A DNA stretch of 51,647 nt from Lachnospiraceae bacterium (GCA_024683935.1 JAIKXV010000003.1:1-51647); one strand, 5' to 3'. Positions 18,953-28,106 are shown, counted from the first letter of the stretch. The notes: a model not told the origin generated them from the sequence alone. Translations and numbers: made by a program.

Positions 18953-18983
18953 GGTTTTTCGATTATGTCCTTTCTTTGTAATT

Positions 18984-19018
18984 AAGATCCTTCGCTGCTT
19001 CGTTCCTCAGGATGACAT
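18984..19018 (-). repeat. Dispersed hairpin repeat, copy A
   Basis: Read on the minus strand it has stem arms ATCCT and AGGAT with a longer loop than the other copies (contains GAACGAAGCAGC). It lies just after lepB and before the aminotransferase gene, where it could end the lepB transcript. Confidence 0.7.
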
Positions 19019-19023
19019 TATCC

Positions 19024-19548
19024 CTATTCGTTCAGCTTCTTGATGGAGGGCCAGTAGCGCATGACTGCCTTGCCGACTATCTTTTCCCGCGCCAGATAGG
19101 TATTCTTCCAGTATCTGGAGTCGGCGGAATTATTCCTGTTGTCACCCATCATGAAATAATGTCCTTCCGGAACCTCATAGGGTCCGAATTCCCCTTCGGT
19201 GACTGCCGCGATATAGGGCTCGTCCAGCAGTTCCCCGTTGACATATACTCCGCCGTCATGGACTTCCACGGTATCTCCGGGCATGCCGATGACTCTCTTT
19301 ATATAAAGGATCGACTCATCATCCGGATACTTAAATATGATGATATCCCCTCTTTCGGGATCGTTATTATTGTAAGCAAGCCTCAGACCTATTACCCTGT
19401 CATTGGCCATAATGGTCTTTTCCATGGATGAAGTAGGAACGGTGGCGTTTACAATTATAAAATTATTGATAAATAAGGCCACCAGTACCGCCGCTGCTAT
19501 CGTGATGACCCACTCGATTATCTCTTTTCTTACTCTTTTATCTGACAT
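19024..19548 (-). CDS. lepB: Signal peptidase I
   Basis: 174 residues, the short form typical of Gram-positive bacteria. It removes signal peptides on the outer face of the membrane. One N-terminal membrane segment (about 10-32) precedes the catalytic Ser in VPTSSMEKTI and the general-base Lys in ILYIKRVIGMPGD. The GDNRNNSADSR box near the C-terminus is also present. It stands between two copies of the dispersed hairpin repeat and has its own extended -10 promoter. Confidence 0.93.
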   Translation of the reverse strand: MSDKRVRKEIIEWVITIAAAVLVALFINNFIIVNATVPTSSMEKTIMANDRVIGLRLAYNNNDPERGDIIIFKYPDDESILYIKRVIGMPGDTVEVHDGGVYVNGELLDEPYIAAVTEGEFGPYEVPEGHYFMMGDNRNNSADSRYWKNTYLAREKIVGKAVMRYWPSIKKLNE

Positions 19549-19582
19549 TTCCTTTTCCCCTGTATTTTAATAACAATTATTT

Positions 19583-19591
19583 AGTATATCA
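19583..19591 (-). promoter_or_regulatory. Extended -10 promoter element of lepB
   Basis: TGATATACT on the minus strand (TATACT at 19588-19583), the same extended -10 sequence as before mutS2. It lies directly after the T-run that follows repeat copy B. Confidence 0.45.
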
Positions 19592-19625
19592 CAAAAAAAG
19601 ATCCTTCACTACGTTCAGGATGACA
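19592..19625 (-). terminator. Dispersed hairpin repeat copy B acting as terminator of the acyltransferase operon
   Basis: On the minus strand, arms ATCCT and AGGAT flank a loop GAACGTAGTGA and are followed by CTTTTTTT. This is a convincing Rho-independent terminator downstream of the SGNH gene, built from the same hairpin repeat found at four other places. Confidence 0.65.
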
Positions 19626-19690
19626 AGGTTGAGGTTCAGGATGACGATGTTTTCGTACAGAATGACGTGGTTTATGTTAGAACGACATTG
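19613..19690. repeat. Four degenerate tandem units related to the hairpin repeat
   Basis: The core GTTCAGGATGACAAGG recurs with drift roughly every 21-22 bases: GGTTCAGGATGACGATG, GTACAGAATGACGTGG, GTTAGAACGACATTG. All four share an (A/G)GAA/GGATGAC-like core. They fill the gap between the SGNH gene and lepB. Confidence 0.5.
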
Positions 19691-19702
19691 TTTGAAATGG
19701 GT

Positions 19703-20668
19703 TTAATAGTACTTCGCGGCGAGTTCCCTGCTGTACTTTTCCGCGCCGCGCCTGTTCATGTGGTTATTATCACCGAAACAGGAATTGTCATATACGGGCA
19801 CATCCTTAACCACAACCGTACCGGGATAGCTCTTTTCGATATCATTCATATAGGAAGCATAACCCTGATAGAAATTCTCATCCGTCTCCTTGTCCGACGC
19901 CCGGTTTACCGGAGCCTGCTCTATTATCACCTCTACGCCGCTGCTGTATAGAAGATCCAGCATCTTCCTGTAATAGGAGTCCACCATGGGGGACAGGTCG
20001 AATTCCGTCTTATGCGCTTCATAATTCAGTTCATCATTGTACTCGTCTTCACCGAAAGCAGTGTAGCCCGCTTCTTCCCTTACACTTTCATACTTGGCTC
20101 TGTTTTCCTGCAGGTTTCCGTTTCCCCTGGCAGAAATAAGGGCATCCATGTATTTATTCGGAAGACGTAAACGGAAAGAGAGGGCATCCGCCAGTGCTCC
20201 TCTGTAGCTGATCCTGTACTCAGCATATTTAACGGCGTTACACTCCGTTTCCGCGAGCTCCGGAAGAGACAGGTAATTATAATACTGTGTCTGCTGCCAG
20301 TTATCTATGTCGCAGAAATGATAGGGCGCAAAGATCACAAAGGCCCTCTCCGGCGCAGCGTGGTTCTTCAGATACTCCCTCACGGCATAGTACATCTCTA
20401 TGCTGGTGGCACCTCCGACAGCGATATTGTAAACATCCCCTTCCCCGGATATTTCCGCCGGTATGACACTGGACTTTGCCCTGGAATCTCCTATTATCAG
20501 GGTGTCAACGGCACTCACGTCACTTTTAAGCGCGTCCCTTTCCTCCGCCCACATGGCATACTCCACCGACATATAGCCCATCGGGTTTACGAAGGTATAG
20601 ATCGACACCAGAACCATGGGAATGGAGAGGAGTATGAAGTTTTTCAACAGTCTAGTAAATGTTTTCAT
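19703..20668 (-). CDS. Membrane-anchored SGNH-fold protein, partner of MBOAT acyltransferase
   Basis: The start taken is the ATG at 20668, one base after the MBOAT stop codon; a TTG at 20680 is possible. About 321 residues: one N-terminal membrane segment (LLKNFILLSIPMVLVSIYTF) and then an extracytoplasmic domain. The SGNH features are the nucleophile block IIGDSRAKSS, a Gly-containing block IAVGGATS and the C-terminal Asp/His pair in FGDNNHMNRRG. Proteins of this kind pair with MBOAT acyltransferases (as DltD with DltB, or AlgX-like with AlgI) to O-acylate wall or exopolysaccharides. The target polymer is unknown. Confidence 0.7.
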   Translation of the reverse strand: MKTFTRLLKNFILLSIPMVLVSIYTFVNPMGYMSVEYAMWAEERDALKSDVSAVDTLIIGDSRAKSSVIPAEISGEGDVYNIAVGGATSIEMYYAVREYLKNHAAPERAFVIFAPYHFCDIDNWQQTQYYNYLSLPELAETECNAVKYAEYRISYRGALADALSFRLRLPNKYMDALISARGNGNLQENRAKYESVREEAGYTAFGEDEYNDELNYEAHKTEFDLSPMVDSYYRKMLDLLYSSGVEVIIEQAPVNRASDKETDENFYQGYASYMNDIEKSYPGTVVVKDVPVYDNSCFGDNNHMNRRGAEKYSRELAAKYY

Positions 20669-20669
20669 T

Positions 20670-22100
20670 TTAAAAATCAAAGTATATAAACTTTGCGGCG
20701 CCTATATTTGCACTGAATATGATGCTGAGAGTGAGGAAGAAATACACTCCCCAGCGGACATACCAGGCTTTGGCTGTCACAAAGGAAAATACATCTCCGG
20801 TTTTTTCCTTCAGGATATCCGTAATAAGGAGAACCGCCACCATGATCACCGCAATGCCGAGATTTACGGTGCCGAGCCCCAGGGCTCCCGGATCAAAGGA
20901 ACGTATCACGGAAGGGGTGATATCCGTAAATATCTTTCTCAATATTGTAAGTGCTTCCGGCAGCGTATCCGCCCTGAAGAATATAACGGTTAAAAGGAAG
21001 AGCAAAAAGGTTGCAACCCTTTTGTACAGGCCGTGTACCGCAGAAGTAAAAGCATTCTTTACCGGTACCATGTCTATGAGCTTTTTCCTTAAAGGAAGGG
21101 TGATCTCACCCAAAACCTGCAGAAGTCCCGACAGGAATCCCCAGATAATAAAGGTTACCGCCGCCCCGTGCCAGAGGCCAGACAGGGTAAAGACTATGAG
21201 GATATTGAGATACTTCCTCGCCTTTCCCTTTCTGCTGCCGCCTAGGGGGATATAGAGATAATCCTTAAACCAGCTCATAAGGGACATATGCCAGCGGCGC
21301 CAGAGGTCGGAAAGGCTCTCTGCGAGAAAAGGCTGCCTGAAATTCTCATGAAGCCTGATGCCCAGGATCTCTCCCGCTCCCAGGGCAATCTCCGAATAGC
21401 TCATAAAGTCGCAGTATATCTGTATGGCGTAGACGGCTGATGCTGTAAAAAGCTGCAGTCCGTCGGCGTAGTCAACATTGGAATATACGAGATCCACCAG
21501 AATGGAGAGCCGGCTCGCTATCACCAGCTTCACGAAATAGCCCCAGAGCATCCTGAAGAGACCATGCCGAACCCTTTCGTATTCAAAGTAATGGACCTCG
21601 TCGAACTGGGGCATCACCGAGGGCGCCCGGCTTATAGGACCTGCCAGCAGTTCCGGGAAGAAGGACACATACAGGGCGTATTTCAGAAAATCCCTTTCCG
21701 GCTCTATGGTTCCCCGGAATACGTCTATCATATAGGACACGGATTTAAATATATAGAAGGAAATCCCCACCGGAAGGAGGATATCAAGACCCGTTTTTAT
21801 GCTGAAGGACTCACAGAAGAAATTAAAATACTTAAAGAAAAATAAAACAGAAAATTCAATGATAAGAGCTGCAGCCAGAATACCCTTTCTCTTATGCACT
21901 CCGAATGCAGCTATGAAAGATACAAGTGTAACAGCCAGAATGAGCAGCGCATATCCTGCTCCCTGGCTCATATAGAAATAATAGCTGCATAAAAGCAGCC
22001 ATAATTTCCTGTAAAACTCCTTAGATGGCGGAAGTATGAAATATACCAGTACCGCGATCGGGAAAAAAATTGCAAATGAAACAGAATTGAAAACCATCAT
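20670..22100 (-). CDS. MBOAT family O-acyltransferase (AlgI/DltB-like)
   Basis: 476 residues with about ten to twelve membrane segments. It starts with the family's FNSVSFAIFFPIAVLVYF. The conserved active-site His is in GLWHGAAVTFIIWG, and FWRRWHMSLMSWFKDYLYIPLGGS-type sequence precedes it (here LWRRWHMSLMSWF). Such proteins pass acyl groups across the membrane to surface polysaccharides or teichoic acids. It overlaps the Maf gene by four bases and is followed directly by the SGNH partner gene. Confidence 0.88.
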   Translation of the reverse strand: MMVFNSVSFAIFFPIAVLVYFILPPSKEFYRKLWLLLCSYYFYMSQGAGYALLILAVTLVSFIAAFGVHKRKGILAAALIIEFSVLFFFKYFNFFCESFSIKTGLDILLPVGISFYIFKSVSYMIDVFRGTIEPERDFLKYALYVSFFPELLAGPISRAPSVMPQFDEVHYFEYERVRHGLFRMLWGYFVKLVIASRLSILVDLVYSNVDYADGLQLFTASAVYAIQIYCDFMSYSEIALGAGEILGIRLHENFRQPFLAESLSDLWRRWHMSLMSWFKDYLYIPLGGSRKGKARKYLNILIVFTLSGLWHGAAVTFIIWGFLSGLLQVLGEITLPLRKKLIDMVPVKNAFTSAVHGLYKRVATFLLFLLTVIFFRADTLPEALTILRKIFTDITPSVIRSFDPGALGLGTVNLGIAVIMVAVLLITDILKEKTGDVFSFVTAKAWYVRWGVYFFLTLSIIFSANIGAAKFIYFDF

Positions 22101-22939
22101 TTCTTGAGGAACTGCTTCAATTCCTTAAATACCCTGCCCACAGGCAGTCCTACCACGTTGCTGTAATCTCCCTTTATGCTCTTTATATATTTCGCGAAGG
22201 ACCCCTGGATCGCATATGATCCGGCTTTATCGAGAGGTTCTCCGGTGGAGATGTAATCCCTTATCTGCTCGTCGCTTACAGGGTAGATCTTTACCCTGGT
22301 CTTCTCATGGAACTGCTTATAATGCACGTTCTTTCCGGGATGCTTGACCGCAATGGTGACTCCCGTATATACCTCGTGCTCTCTGCCCTGCAGGGTCTTC
22401 AGCACGTTAAAAGCATCTTCCTCATCCTTCGGCTTTCCGAGAACTTTTCCGTCCACGGTAACAATGGTATCTGCCGAAAGGATCACGAAAGAATCCTGCT
22501 TCTTTTCCCTGATGAGCTTTTCCGCCACATACTCTGCCTTATAGGAGGAGATCTCTTCCGCCATATCTGCAGGCTCTCCGGCAACGCTCACTTCTTCTAT
22601 ATCAGCAGGCATGACCGTAAAGGGAATATCCGCCTTTTTAAGAAGCTCCCTTCTCCTGGGAGAAGCTGAAGCCAGCACCAGGGGCTGATTTATGATCCTT
22701 GCAACGCCGGGATCAGCCTGAAAAAACGACTTCTCCGGTTCCGTCTTCTCTTTAACCCCGACGGATGCCAGACTGTTAAGTCCGGAGGCAGTGATATTTC
22801 CTGTGATCAGATCCACTCCCTGAAACTCCTCGGGGCTTATATCCTTTAATTCCTTAAAACTGAATTCAAAACCGGGAATCTTCTCATATTCCGATCTTTC
22901 CCCATCGCTTATTGGAAGTACGACAATTGCTTTTTTCAT
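22097..22939 (-). CDS. maf: Maf-family nucleotide pyrophosphatase with unusual N-terminal extension
   Basis: 280 residues; usual Maf proteins have about 190. The Maf domain spans about 86-278, with LASASPRRRELL, ILSADTIV, LGKPKDEEDA and GSYAIQG. Maf proteins hydrolyse modified or canonical nucleoside triphosphates. The first 80 residues are extra: MKKAIVVLPISDGERSEYE, a short spacer and VDLITGNITASGL resemble the N-terminus of D-2-hydroxyacid dehydrogenases, cut off after about 60 residues. There is no Met or good alternative start between this segment and the Maf domain, so the fusion appears to be translated as one chain. The gene lies in the envelope operon. Confidence 0.82.
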   Translation of the reverse strand: MKKAIVVLPISDGERSEYEKIPGFEFSFKELKDISPEEFQGVDLITGNITASGLNSLASVGVKEKTEPEKSFFQADPGVARIINQPLVLASASPRRRELLKKADIPFTVMPADIEEVSVAGEPADMAEEISSYKAEYVAEKLIREKKQDSFVILSADTIVTVDGKVLGKPKDEEDAFNVLKTLQGREHEVYTGVTIAVKHPGKNVHYKQFHEKTRVKIYPVSDEQIRDYISTGEPLDKAGSYAIQGSFAKYIKSIKGDYSNVVGLPVGRVFKELKQFLKK

Positions 22940-22951
22940 TATAATGAACCC

Positions 22952-23962
22952 TTATCCTCTGGACTGAAGTGCACTGAGTTCCGCAGCCGCCGCGCCGCTT
23001 ACGAGGGTGCTGTACCTGTACAGAATATATCCGCTGTAACCGCTTCCCATGGCCTTATCTCTCTGATCCGCAAGGTTGGTGGCATTAAGCCCCCATCCCG
23101 GATCACCGGATACCGGCTGGCCTGCCTTGTATGCTGCGAGACCTACATAGAGAGGGATGCCTGCAGAATCAATTCCCCTGAACAGAGCCAAACGGTCTGA
23201 GAACATTGTTACATTTCCGCCTGCTCCGTAATTATCCGACCAGTAGATCTGGGGTGCAAGATAATCCACATATCCGCCGCTTGAAAGCCAGGTATCCACA
23301 TCAGCGGAGGAAGCTCTTAAATTGCTTAAATTTCCCTGGGGAGAGATACCGAAAACCTTGCCGGAATTAGCACATACCGTATGAACCTGGCTCACCATGG
23401 AATTGACCTCTGCCTTGCCGATGGGAGGGAAATAATCATCAAAGTGAATTCCGTCCACTGCATAATTCGAAACTATCTCCTGAACGCCTGACACTACATT
23501 TGCGGTAGTGGAAAGTTCGGGATGTGCGGAAATAATGGATCCCCTGTATCCGTAGGGATTGATCCACGCATGGATCTGCAGGCCCTTTGAATGGGCTATC
23601 TGCACCATATCCGCCAGGGGATCATAACCCGGATCCGCTCCGTTTAACATCTGGCTGCTCCAGGGATAGATTCCTGAAGGATAAACCGCGTCATTATGGC
23701 TTCTCACATGAACAAAGATGGCATTTAAGCCGTGAGCCGCCGTTGTATCACATACTGATGAGAAAGCGGAATCAAAGCCGCCCTGATCCTTGCCCTTTAA
23801 AAAGAGCTGCCAGTCAAGGAAGGAAAACCAAACTCCCTTTAAGCCTGCAGGGGCTGCTGCCGCTTCTGCTTCCACCATATTAAGCCCTGCTGCATTTGAT
23901 GCTCCCGTAAGGAGCGCTGCCGTCAGGGCTGCTGCGAGAATCTTCTTTAATATTTTTTTCAT
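22952..23962 (-). CDS. Secreted glycoside hydrolase-like (GHL10/DUF187) protein
   Basis: 336 residues with a signal peptide (KKILAAALTAALLTGASNAAG). The remainder matches the glycosyl-hydrolase-like 10 family: GVWFSFLDWQLFL, AIFVHVRSHNDAVYPSGIYPWS, DPLADMVQIAHSKGLQIHAW and HFDDYFPP. A TIM-barrel hydrolase acting on wall or envelope glycans is the expected role; the substrate is not established. It lies one base downstream of the lipoprotein gene and 12 bases before maf. Confidence 0.82.
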   Translation of the reverse strand: MKKILKKILAAALTAALLTGASNAAGLNMVEAEAAAAPAGLKGVWFSFLDWQLFLKGKDQGGFDSAFSSVCDTTAAHGLNAIFVHVRSHNDAVYPSGIYPWSSQMLNGADPGYDPLADMVQIAHSKGLQIHAWINPYGYRGSIISAHPELSTTANVVSGVQEIVSNYAVDGIHFDDYFPPIGKAEVNSMVSQVHTVCANSGKVFGISPQGNLSNLRASSADVDTWLSSGGYVDYLAPQIYWSDNYGAGGNVTMFSDRLALFRGIDSAGIPLYVGLAAYKAGQPVSGDPGWGLNATNLADQRDKAMGSGYSGYILYRYSTLVSGAAAAELSALQSRG

Positions 23963-23963
23963 C

Positions 23964-24644
23964 TTATTCCTCTCTGCTGTAAATTCCTGCCATTCCGCTG
24001 ATATTACCGTTGTCCCTGATTTCCAGGGTGTCTCCCTTATTTACAAAGGTCAGCGAAACGTCTGAATCCTCATAAACCGCCTCGTGGTTGTCACCTTCAT
24101 CAATTCTGGCTACTCCCTCAAGCTCCGGTTCGGAATCATCATCTTTTATTATACTGAATTCGAAGCTGTTGTCATCTGCCGGCATGAATTCCACCGTCCT
24201 GGGCTCCAGATAATACTTTGAATCCCAGCTTACCGGTCCGTCTCCCTTATCGTCATAATACTGAAATCTGTCGAAATTAAGGAGCTTGTCATTATCATAG
24301 TCATAAACCATGACTTCACCGGATACGGCGTTTACCGCCAGCATCTGATCCAATTCTTCTTCCTCTTTATTTACTACAGAATAAAGGTAAACGTCAACCC
24401 CGTCAACCTCTGTGTACTCACTGAAAATGGCGTGGCACTCAAGCCCCTCCAGCTTTTCTTCGAGGTATGAATCGGCGGCGTCCTGGTCGATCTCATCGAT
24501 CTCCGGAACCTCTTCGGCGGCCTCAGTAGTGGTCTCCTCTGTAGGTTTTTTCTCCGCTTCCTTATTTTCTTTTTCCTGTGTACCGCAAGCGGCAAGCATT
24601 ATGCCTGCCGCTGCCAGTATAAGTAATAACCTTATTTTTTTCAT
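23964..24644 (-). CDS. Lipoprotein of unknown function
   Basis: 226 residues. A lipoprotein signal peptide ends in the lipobox LAAC, cleaved before Cys 20. An acidic low-complexity stretch rich in Glu, Thr and Lys follows (about 21-55), then a globular part of about 165 residues that I do not recognise. It contains regular alternation of hydrophobic and charged residues suggesting a beta-rich fold (YDYDNDKLLNFDRFQYYDD). It is three bases downstream of the large modular amidase gene, so the two are probably made together at the cell surface. Confidence 0.72.
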   Translation of the reverse strand: MKKIRLLLILAAAGIMLAACGTQEKENKEAEKKPTEETTTEAAEEVPEIDEIDQDAADSYLEEKLEGLECHAIFSEYTEVDGVDVYLYSVVNKEEEELDQMLAVNAVSGEVMVYDYDNDKLLNFDRFQYYDDKGDGPVSWDSKYYLEPRTVEFMPADDNSFEFSIIKDDDSEPELEGVARIDEGDNHEAVYEDSDVSLTFVNKGDTLEIRDNGNISGMAGIYSREE

Positions 24645-24647
24645 GCT

Positions 24648-27600
24648 TTATTCTTTCCAGTACTTGTAGATAGCCTCTGCTTCTGCCTTTGCAGCTTCTT
24701 CGATACGAGTATCATCCTTGAGCTTGGATGCATCGGAGCCGTTAGACAGGAATGCATGTTCAACTATGAGTCCCGGGATGCCCTTTGCCGCCGAGGTTCT
24801 GATAACGGAGTAGTAATCACCGTCATTTCCGGCTCTGGTCTTGCCGCCGATATTGCGTGTATCGAGTTTACCTGATACTTTTGAGCTTATCTCCCTTGCG
24901 AGACCCGGCCTTGCATACTTGCTCTTCACTGAGTAATACACCTCTGTTCCATTGGAACCCGAGTCCGTAGATGAATTGCAGTGTATGCTGACAAAAAGGT
25001 TGCAGTCCTTATCATCCGCATAATCGGTTCTATCGGTAAGGGAAACGTAGCTGTCGTCAGTCCTTGTATAATAAACAGTTACTTTCTTTTCCTTCAGATA
25101 TTTGCCGACCAGCTTTGCGATCTTGAGGTTCATATCCTTTTCTACAATGCCGTTTCCGGTTGCTCCGTCATCCTTGCCGCCGTGTCCCGGATCTATGCAG
25201 ACCGTAAGTTCAGTGGTGGATTTCTCCTTTTTCTCATCATAGTTGGACGAGCCCTCTCCGGCTACACAGACGGTAGTTGTAGCATATACCGCGGAGGGAT
25301 CATTCGGGGATGAAGCCCTGAGCTTGATATAGGTCTTTTTGTATCCCTTTATGCCCGTAAGCTTACCTGTAGAGGTTGCTACGGTTACATATTTCTTTAT
25401 CTCAGAATTCGTAAGACTGTCGCTTTCCAGTGCGAATTCCAGTTTTTCATTGAACAGGAATACCTTCTTGAACTCAGTCTGTGTCAGGCCGTCTGCCTTC
25501 GTCGGCATATTCTTCGGCTTGAACTTCACAGCGGGAGTCAGGGTTCCTCCCTTAGGAACCGTGTACTTCTTCTTATTGAAAGTAATCTCAGAAGGGTTCA
25601 TGTAGTAGAATTCCGCAGGATCACTGAAGACATAACCGTCGTAGTTCTCACCGGTGCGTCCGCCCTGGAAGATAACCGACTGAACCCTGTACTTTATGAG
25701 TTCTCCGTCCCTTATCTTATCTCCTACGGAGTTCACATATTTCTTTATCTTGTTCTCGGAAAGGTAGCTCTGGAGAACCTCATATCCGGTCTCCTTATCG
25801 TACTGCTTGGTAGAGCTGTTGTAAGCATAGCTCCATCTCTGTACATAGTAGCCTCTTACATTGTCTGCATCATCAGACCAGGTGAGCCTTGCATCGCACT
25901 TCTGGTTACCATCCTCGAAGTACTCTGCCTTCAGATCGGTAACGGCCTTCTGCCTGCCGTACTGTACCAGAACTGCAGAGGTTCCAAGGGCCGTGCCGTA
26001 GCCGCCTGCATTCTTTTTCTTCTGATATGCGGTAACCCTGCAGTAATAAGGTACGCCGAAGCCCACGTTATCAACAGTGTATTCCCTGTTGTTATAGGTA
26101 CTGGTCTTCTCCGATTTACTTACATAAATGGATTTCGTCACATCATTTATGGATGAGAAATCCTTATCCGTACTCCACTCCAGGAGATAACCGGTAGCCT
26201 TATTGATCTTATTCCATTTCAGCTTGAAGGAACCGTTGTCCTTACGCTCTCCCTTCAGTATGGGAGCAACAGAAACCATCTTCACCTTCTGGGCCGCAGA
26301 CCACTTGGTCTCGGGAATAACCACCTTCTTTCCATAATCGTAAACAGCAGTTTCCTTGGCCTTTACACGGAAGCAGAAGGATGCCTTGTTAACGGACACC
26401 TGAACATTCGGACCTCCGATATCCGTAAAGGTGTTAGTACTGATGGTGCGGCTCTTGCCCTCGTACTTGGAATAGGTGGAATTGTATTTATTTACGGTGA
26501 GCTGGTCCCTTACACCCTTTTTCTTAACATTCCAGTGCTCAACCACATACTCGTCATTCTCGGTTCCGAGACCCATAAAGGTCACATTCACAGCCTTTAT
26601 GCCATCGTAGGGAGATACGCTGGTGATCTTCGGGATCGCGCGTACATATGCGGGAGTTTCACATACGCCGTACTTTCCTGCGCTGTCATATCCGACAGCC
26701 ACGATCTTGTATATCAGCCTCTCTCCTGCCTTCGGAGTCGAATCGGTGTAGCTGGTTTTCTTTACATCTGAAGCAATGGGCTCGCCCCAGGTGCCGTCAT
26801 CATTATATCTGTATATGTCGTAGGAAGTCTTTCCGCCGGCTTTTCCGTTTGCCTTATAGGACTTGGTCTTTTTCCAGGTGAGCTTGATGCCTCCCTTGTT
26901 ATTCACGGTAGCCTTGACGTTCTGCGGAGTTGCCAGTCCGTTCACATTATTTCTGGAAGTGGTAACTATGAGATTTCCGTATTCATATGTGGGAGCATAG
27001 TTGCTGACATCCGCGGTACCGTTACCGGAGATTACGAATTTATTCGGAACAGAGGTCTCTTTTGAAGGATCTCCGTAGTTTACAGCGGTCTGATCAAATT
27101 CAAATCCAAAGGTCTCTCCGTTTACCAGGCTTCCGTTTACGACCCAGGGAAGTACCGCATCCACTGCGGAATTCTGGGAAAGGGGCTTTCCGTCATACTC
27201 CTTTGTGTAGGTGCCGCTTCGGTAGGTTACGGGACGTCCCGTGATAACTACGCTGATCTTCTCGGTGTAGTCGGGATTAGGGGCAGTAGGCGTCGTCTTT
27301 TTAGGGTAGAGATAATATGTGTAGTTTTCACTTACTTTGGTGATAGTCTTAAGTGTAACGGTTTTTGCCTCAGTTGAAGCATCTCCACCGGCGACCGTTT
27401 TGCTATCATCATAGCTTGAGCTTTCCATCAGGATAGCCCCCTTAGGAACGGTGTATGTTCCAGGGGAATAAGCTACACCATCATATACATGGCTGTATTC
27501 CCATGTCATGAAGGTCTTTATGCCGTTATTTGTGTCTTCAAGCTCAGCATCATCCGCTTCCGGAATGGCCGTTACATTATCAGAAACTTCGCCGGATTGC

Positions 27601-27998
27601 TCAGTATCTGTCTCAGCACCATTTTCCGAGGACGTAGCTGCTTCTTCAGGCTCCTCCTCATCCTGAGCAGCCGCTCCCTGGCTTTCAGCATTTTCATTCT
27701 TTGCTCCCTCCGGGGTGGTTTCCCCTGTACTCTCTTTATTTTGCAAACTCTCTCCGGTCTGCGCTGTTTCGGTCCCTTCGGTTCCTTCGGCAGCAGCGCC
27801 GGCAGTATCTTCGGGATCTTCCACACCCTCTCCGGTCTCTCCGGCGGCAGTATCCCCGGTTTCCATGGTCACTTCTGTTTCAGAAGTGCCTGCGGCAGGA
27901 TCAGCGGGCACCTCACCGGCAAAGCCTGTACCCACTGAAGTCAGTGTCATTGCCGCTGACAGAAGAATAGCAGTTAATACCTTAGTTCGTCTTTTCAT
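24648..27998 (-). CDS. Large modular surface amidase (MBG-like, FN3-like, Ig-like and Amidase_3 domains)
   Basis: The open frame begins at 28106, but its first 36 codons translate the dispersed repeat (HSERSEES), so I place the start at ATG 27998, which has AAGGAG seven bases upstream. 1116 residues: signal peptide, acidic Thr/Glu/Ala-rich linker (about 30-150), an MBG-like domain (about 225-355; EYDGKPLS), several fibronectin-III-like modules (about 360-830), an Ig-like module (about 835-930) and a C-terminal Amidase_3 domain with CIDPGHGGKDDG, VSIHCNSS and IVEHAFLSN. It is expected to be wall-bound and to cut peptidoglycan. It is the first gene of the operon leading to the SGNH protein. Confidence 0.85.
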   Translation of the reverse strand: MKRRTKVLTAILLSAAMTLTSVGTGFAGEVPADPAAGTSETEVTMETGDTAAGETGEGVEDPEDTAGAAAEGTEGTETAQTGESLQNKESTGETTPEGAKNENAESQGAAAQDEEEPEEAATSSENGAETDTEQSGEVSDNVTAIPEADDAELEDTNNGIKTFMTWEYSHVYDGVAYSPGTYTVPKGAILMESSSYDDSKTVAGGDASTEAKTVTLKTITKVSENYTYYLYPKKTTPTAPNPDYTEKISVVITGRPVTYRSGTYTKEYDGKPLSQNSAVDAVLPWVVNGSLVNGETFGFEFDQTAVNYGDPSKETSVPNKFVISGNGTADVSNYAPTYEYGNLIVTTSRNNVNGLATPQNVKATVNNKGGIKLTWKKTKSYKANGKAGGKTSYDIYRYNDDGTWGEPIASDVKKTSYTDSTPKAGERLIYKIVAVGYDSAGKYGVCETPAYVRAIPKITSVSPYDGIKAVNVTFMGLGTENDEYVVEHWNVKKKGVRDQLTVNKYNSTYSKYEGKSRTISTNTFTDIGGPNVQVSVNKASFCFRVKAKETAVYDYGKKVVIPETKWSAAQKVKMVSVAPILKGERKDNGSFKLKWNKINKATGYLLEWSTDKDFSSINDVTKSIYVSKSEKTSTYNNREYTVDNVGFGVPYYCRVTAYQKKKNAGGYGTALGTSAVLVQYGRQKAVTDLKAEYFEDGNQKCDARLTWSDDADNVRGYYVQRWSYAYNSSTKQYDKETGYEVLQSYLSENKIKKYVNSVGDKIRDGELIKYRVQSVIFQGGRTGENYDGYVFSDPAEFYYMNPSEITFNKKKYTVPKGGTLTPAVKFKPKNMPTKADGLTQTEFKKVFLFNEKLEFALESDSLTNSEIKKYVTVATSTGKLTGIKGYKKTYIKLRASSPNDPSAVYATTTVCVAGEGSSNYDEKKEKSTTELTVCIDPGHGGKDDGATGNGIVEKDMNLKIAKLVGKYLKEKKVTVYYTRTDDSYVSLTDRTDYADDKDCNLFVSIHCNSSTDSGSNGTEVYYSVKSKYARPGLAREISSKVSGKLDTRNIGGKTRAGNDGDYYSVIRTSAAKGIPGLIVEHAFLSNGSDASKLKDDTRIEEAAKAEAEAIYKYWKE

Positions 27999-28039
27999 AA
28001 TCTCCTTACTCCCTGACATATTATGTGTTTCATAATCAT

Positions 28040-28066
28040 AAGATTCTTCGCTTCGCTCAGAATGAC
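28040..28066 (-). repeat. Dispersed hairpin repeat, copy C
   Basis: On the minus strand the arms are ATTCT and AGAAT around a GCGAAGC core. It lies in the 5' leader of the modular amidase gene. Confidence 0.75.
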
Positions 28067-28106
28067 ACCGGTTGATGCCGGAATGTCCCCGGGTAACCCG
28101 CGCCAT

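Noticed and set aside
17758..18983. T-box or histidine leader controlling hisC
   Set aside because: hisC is internal to an operon with a seven-base gap upstream; there is no room for a leader, and no T-box sequence was seen before the aminotransferase gene.
19613..19690. Possible CRISPR array
   Set aside because: Units are only 21-22 bases, drift strongly, have no spacers and no cas genes are near.
27999..28106. First 36 codons of the modular amidase frame
   Set aside because: They translate the dispersed hairpin repeat and precede the true ribosome site at AAGGAG.
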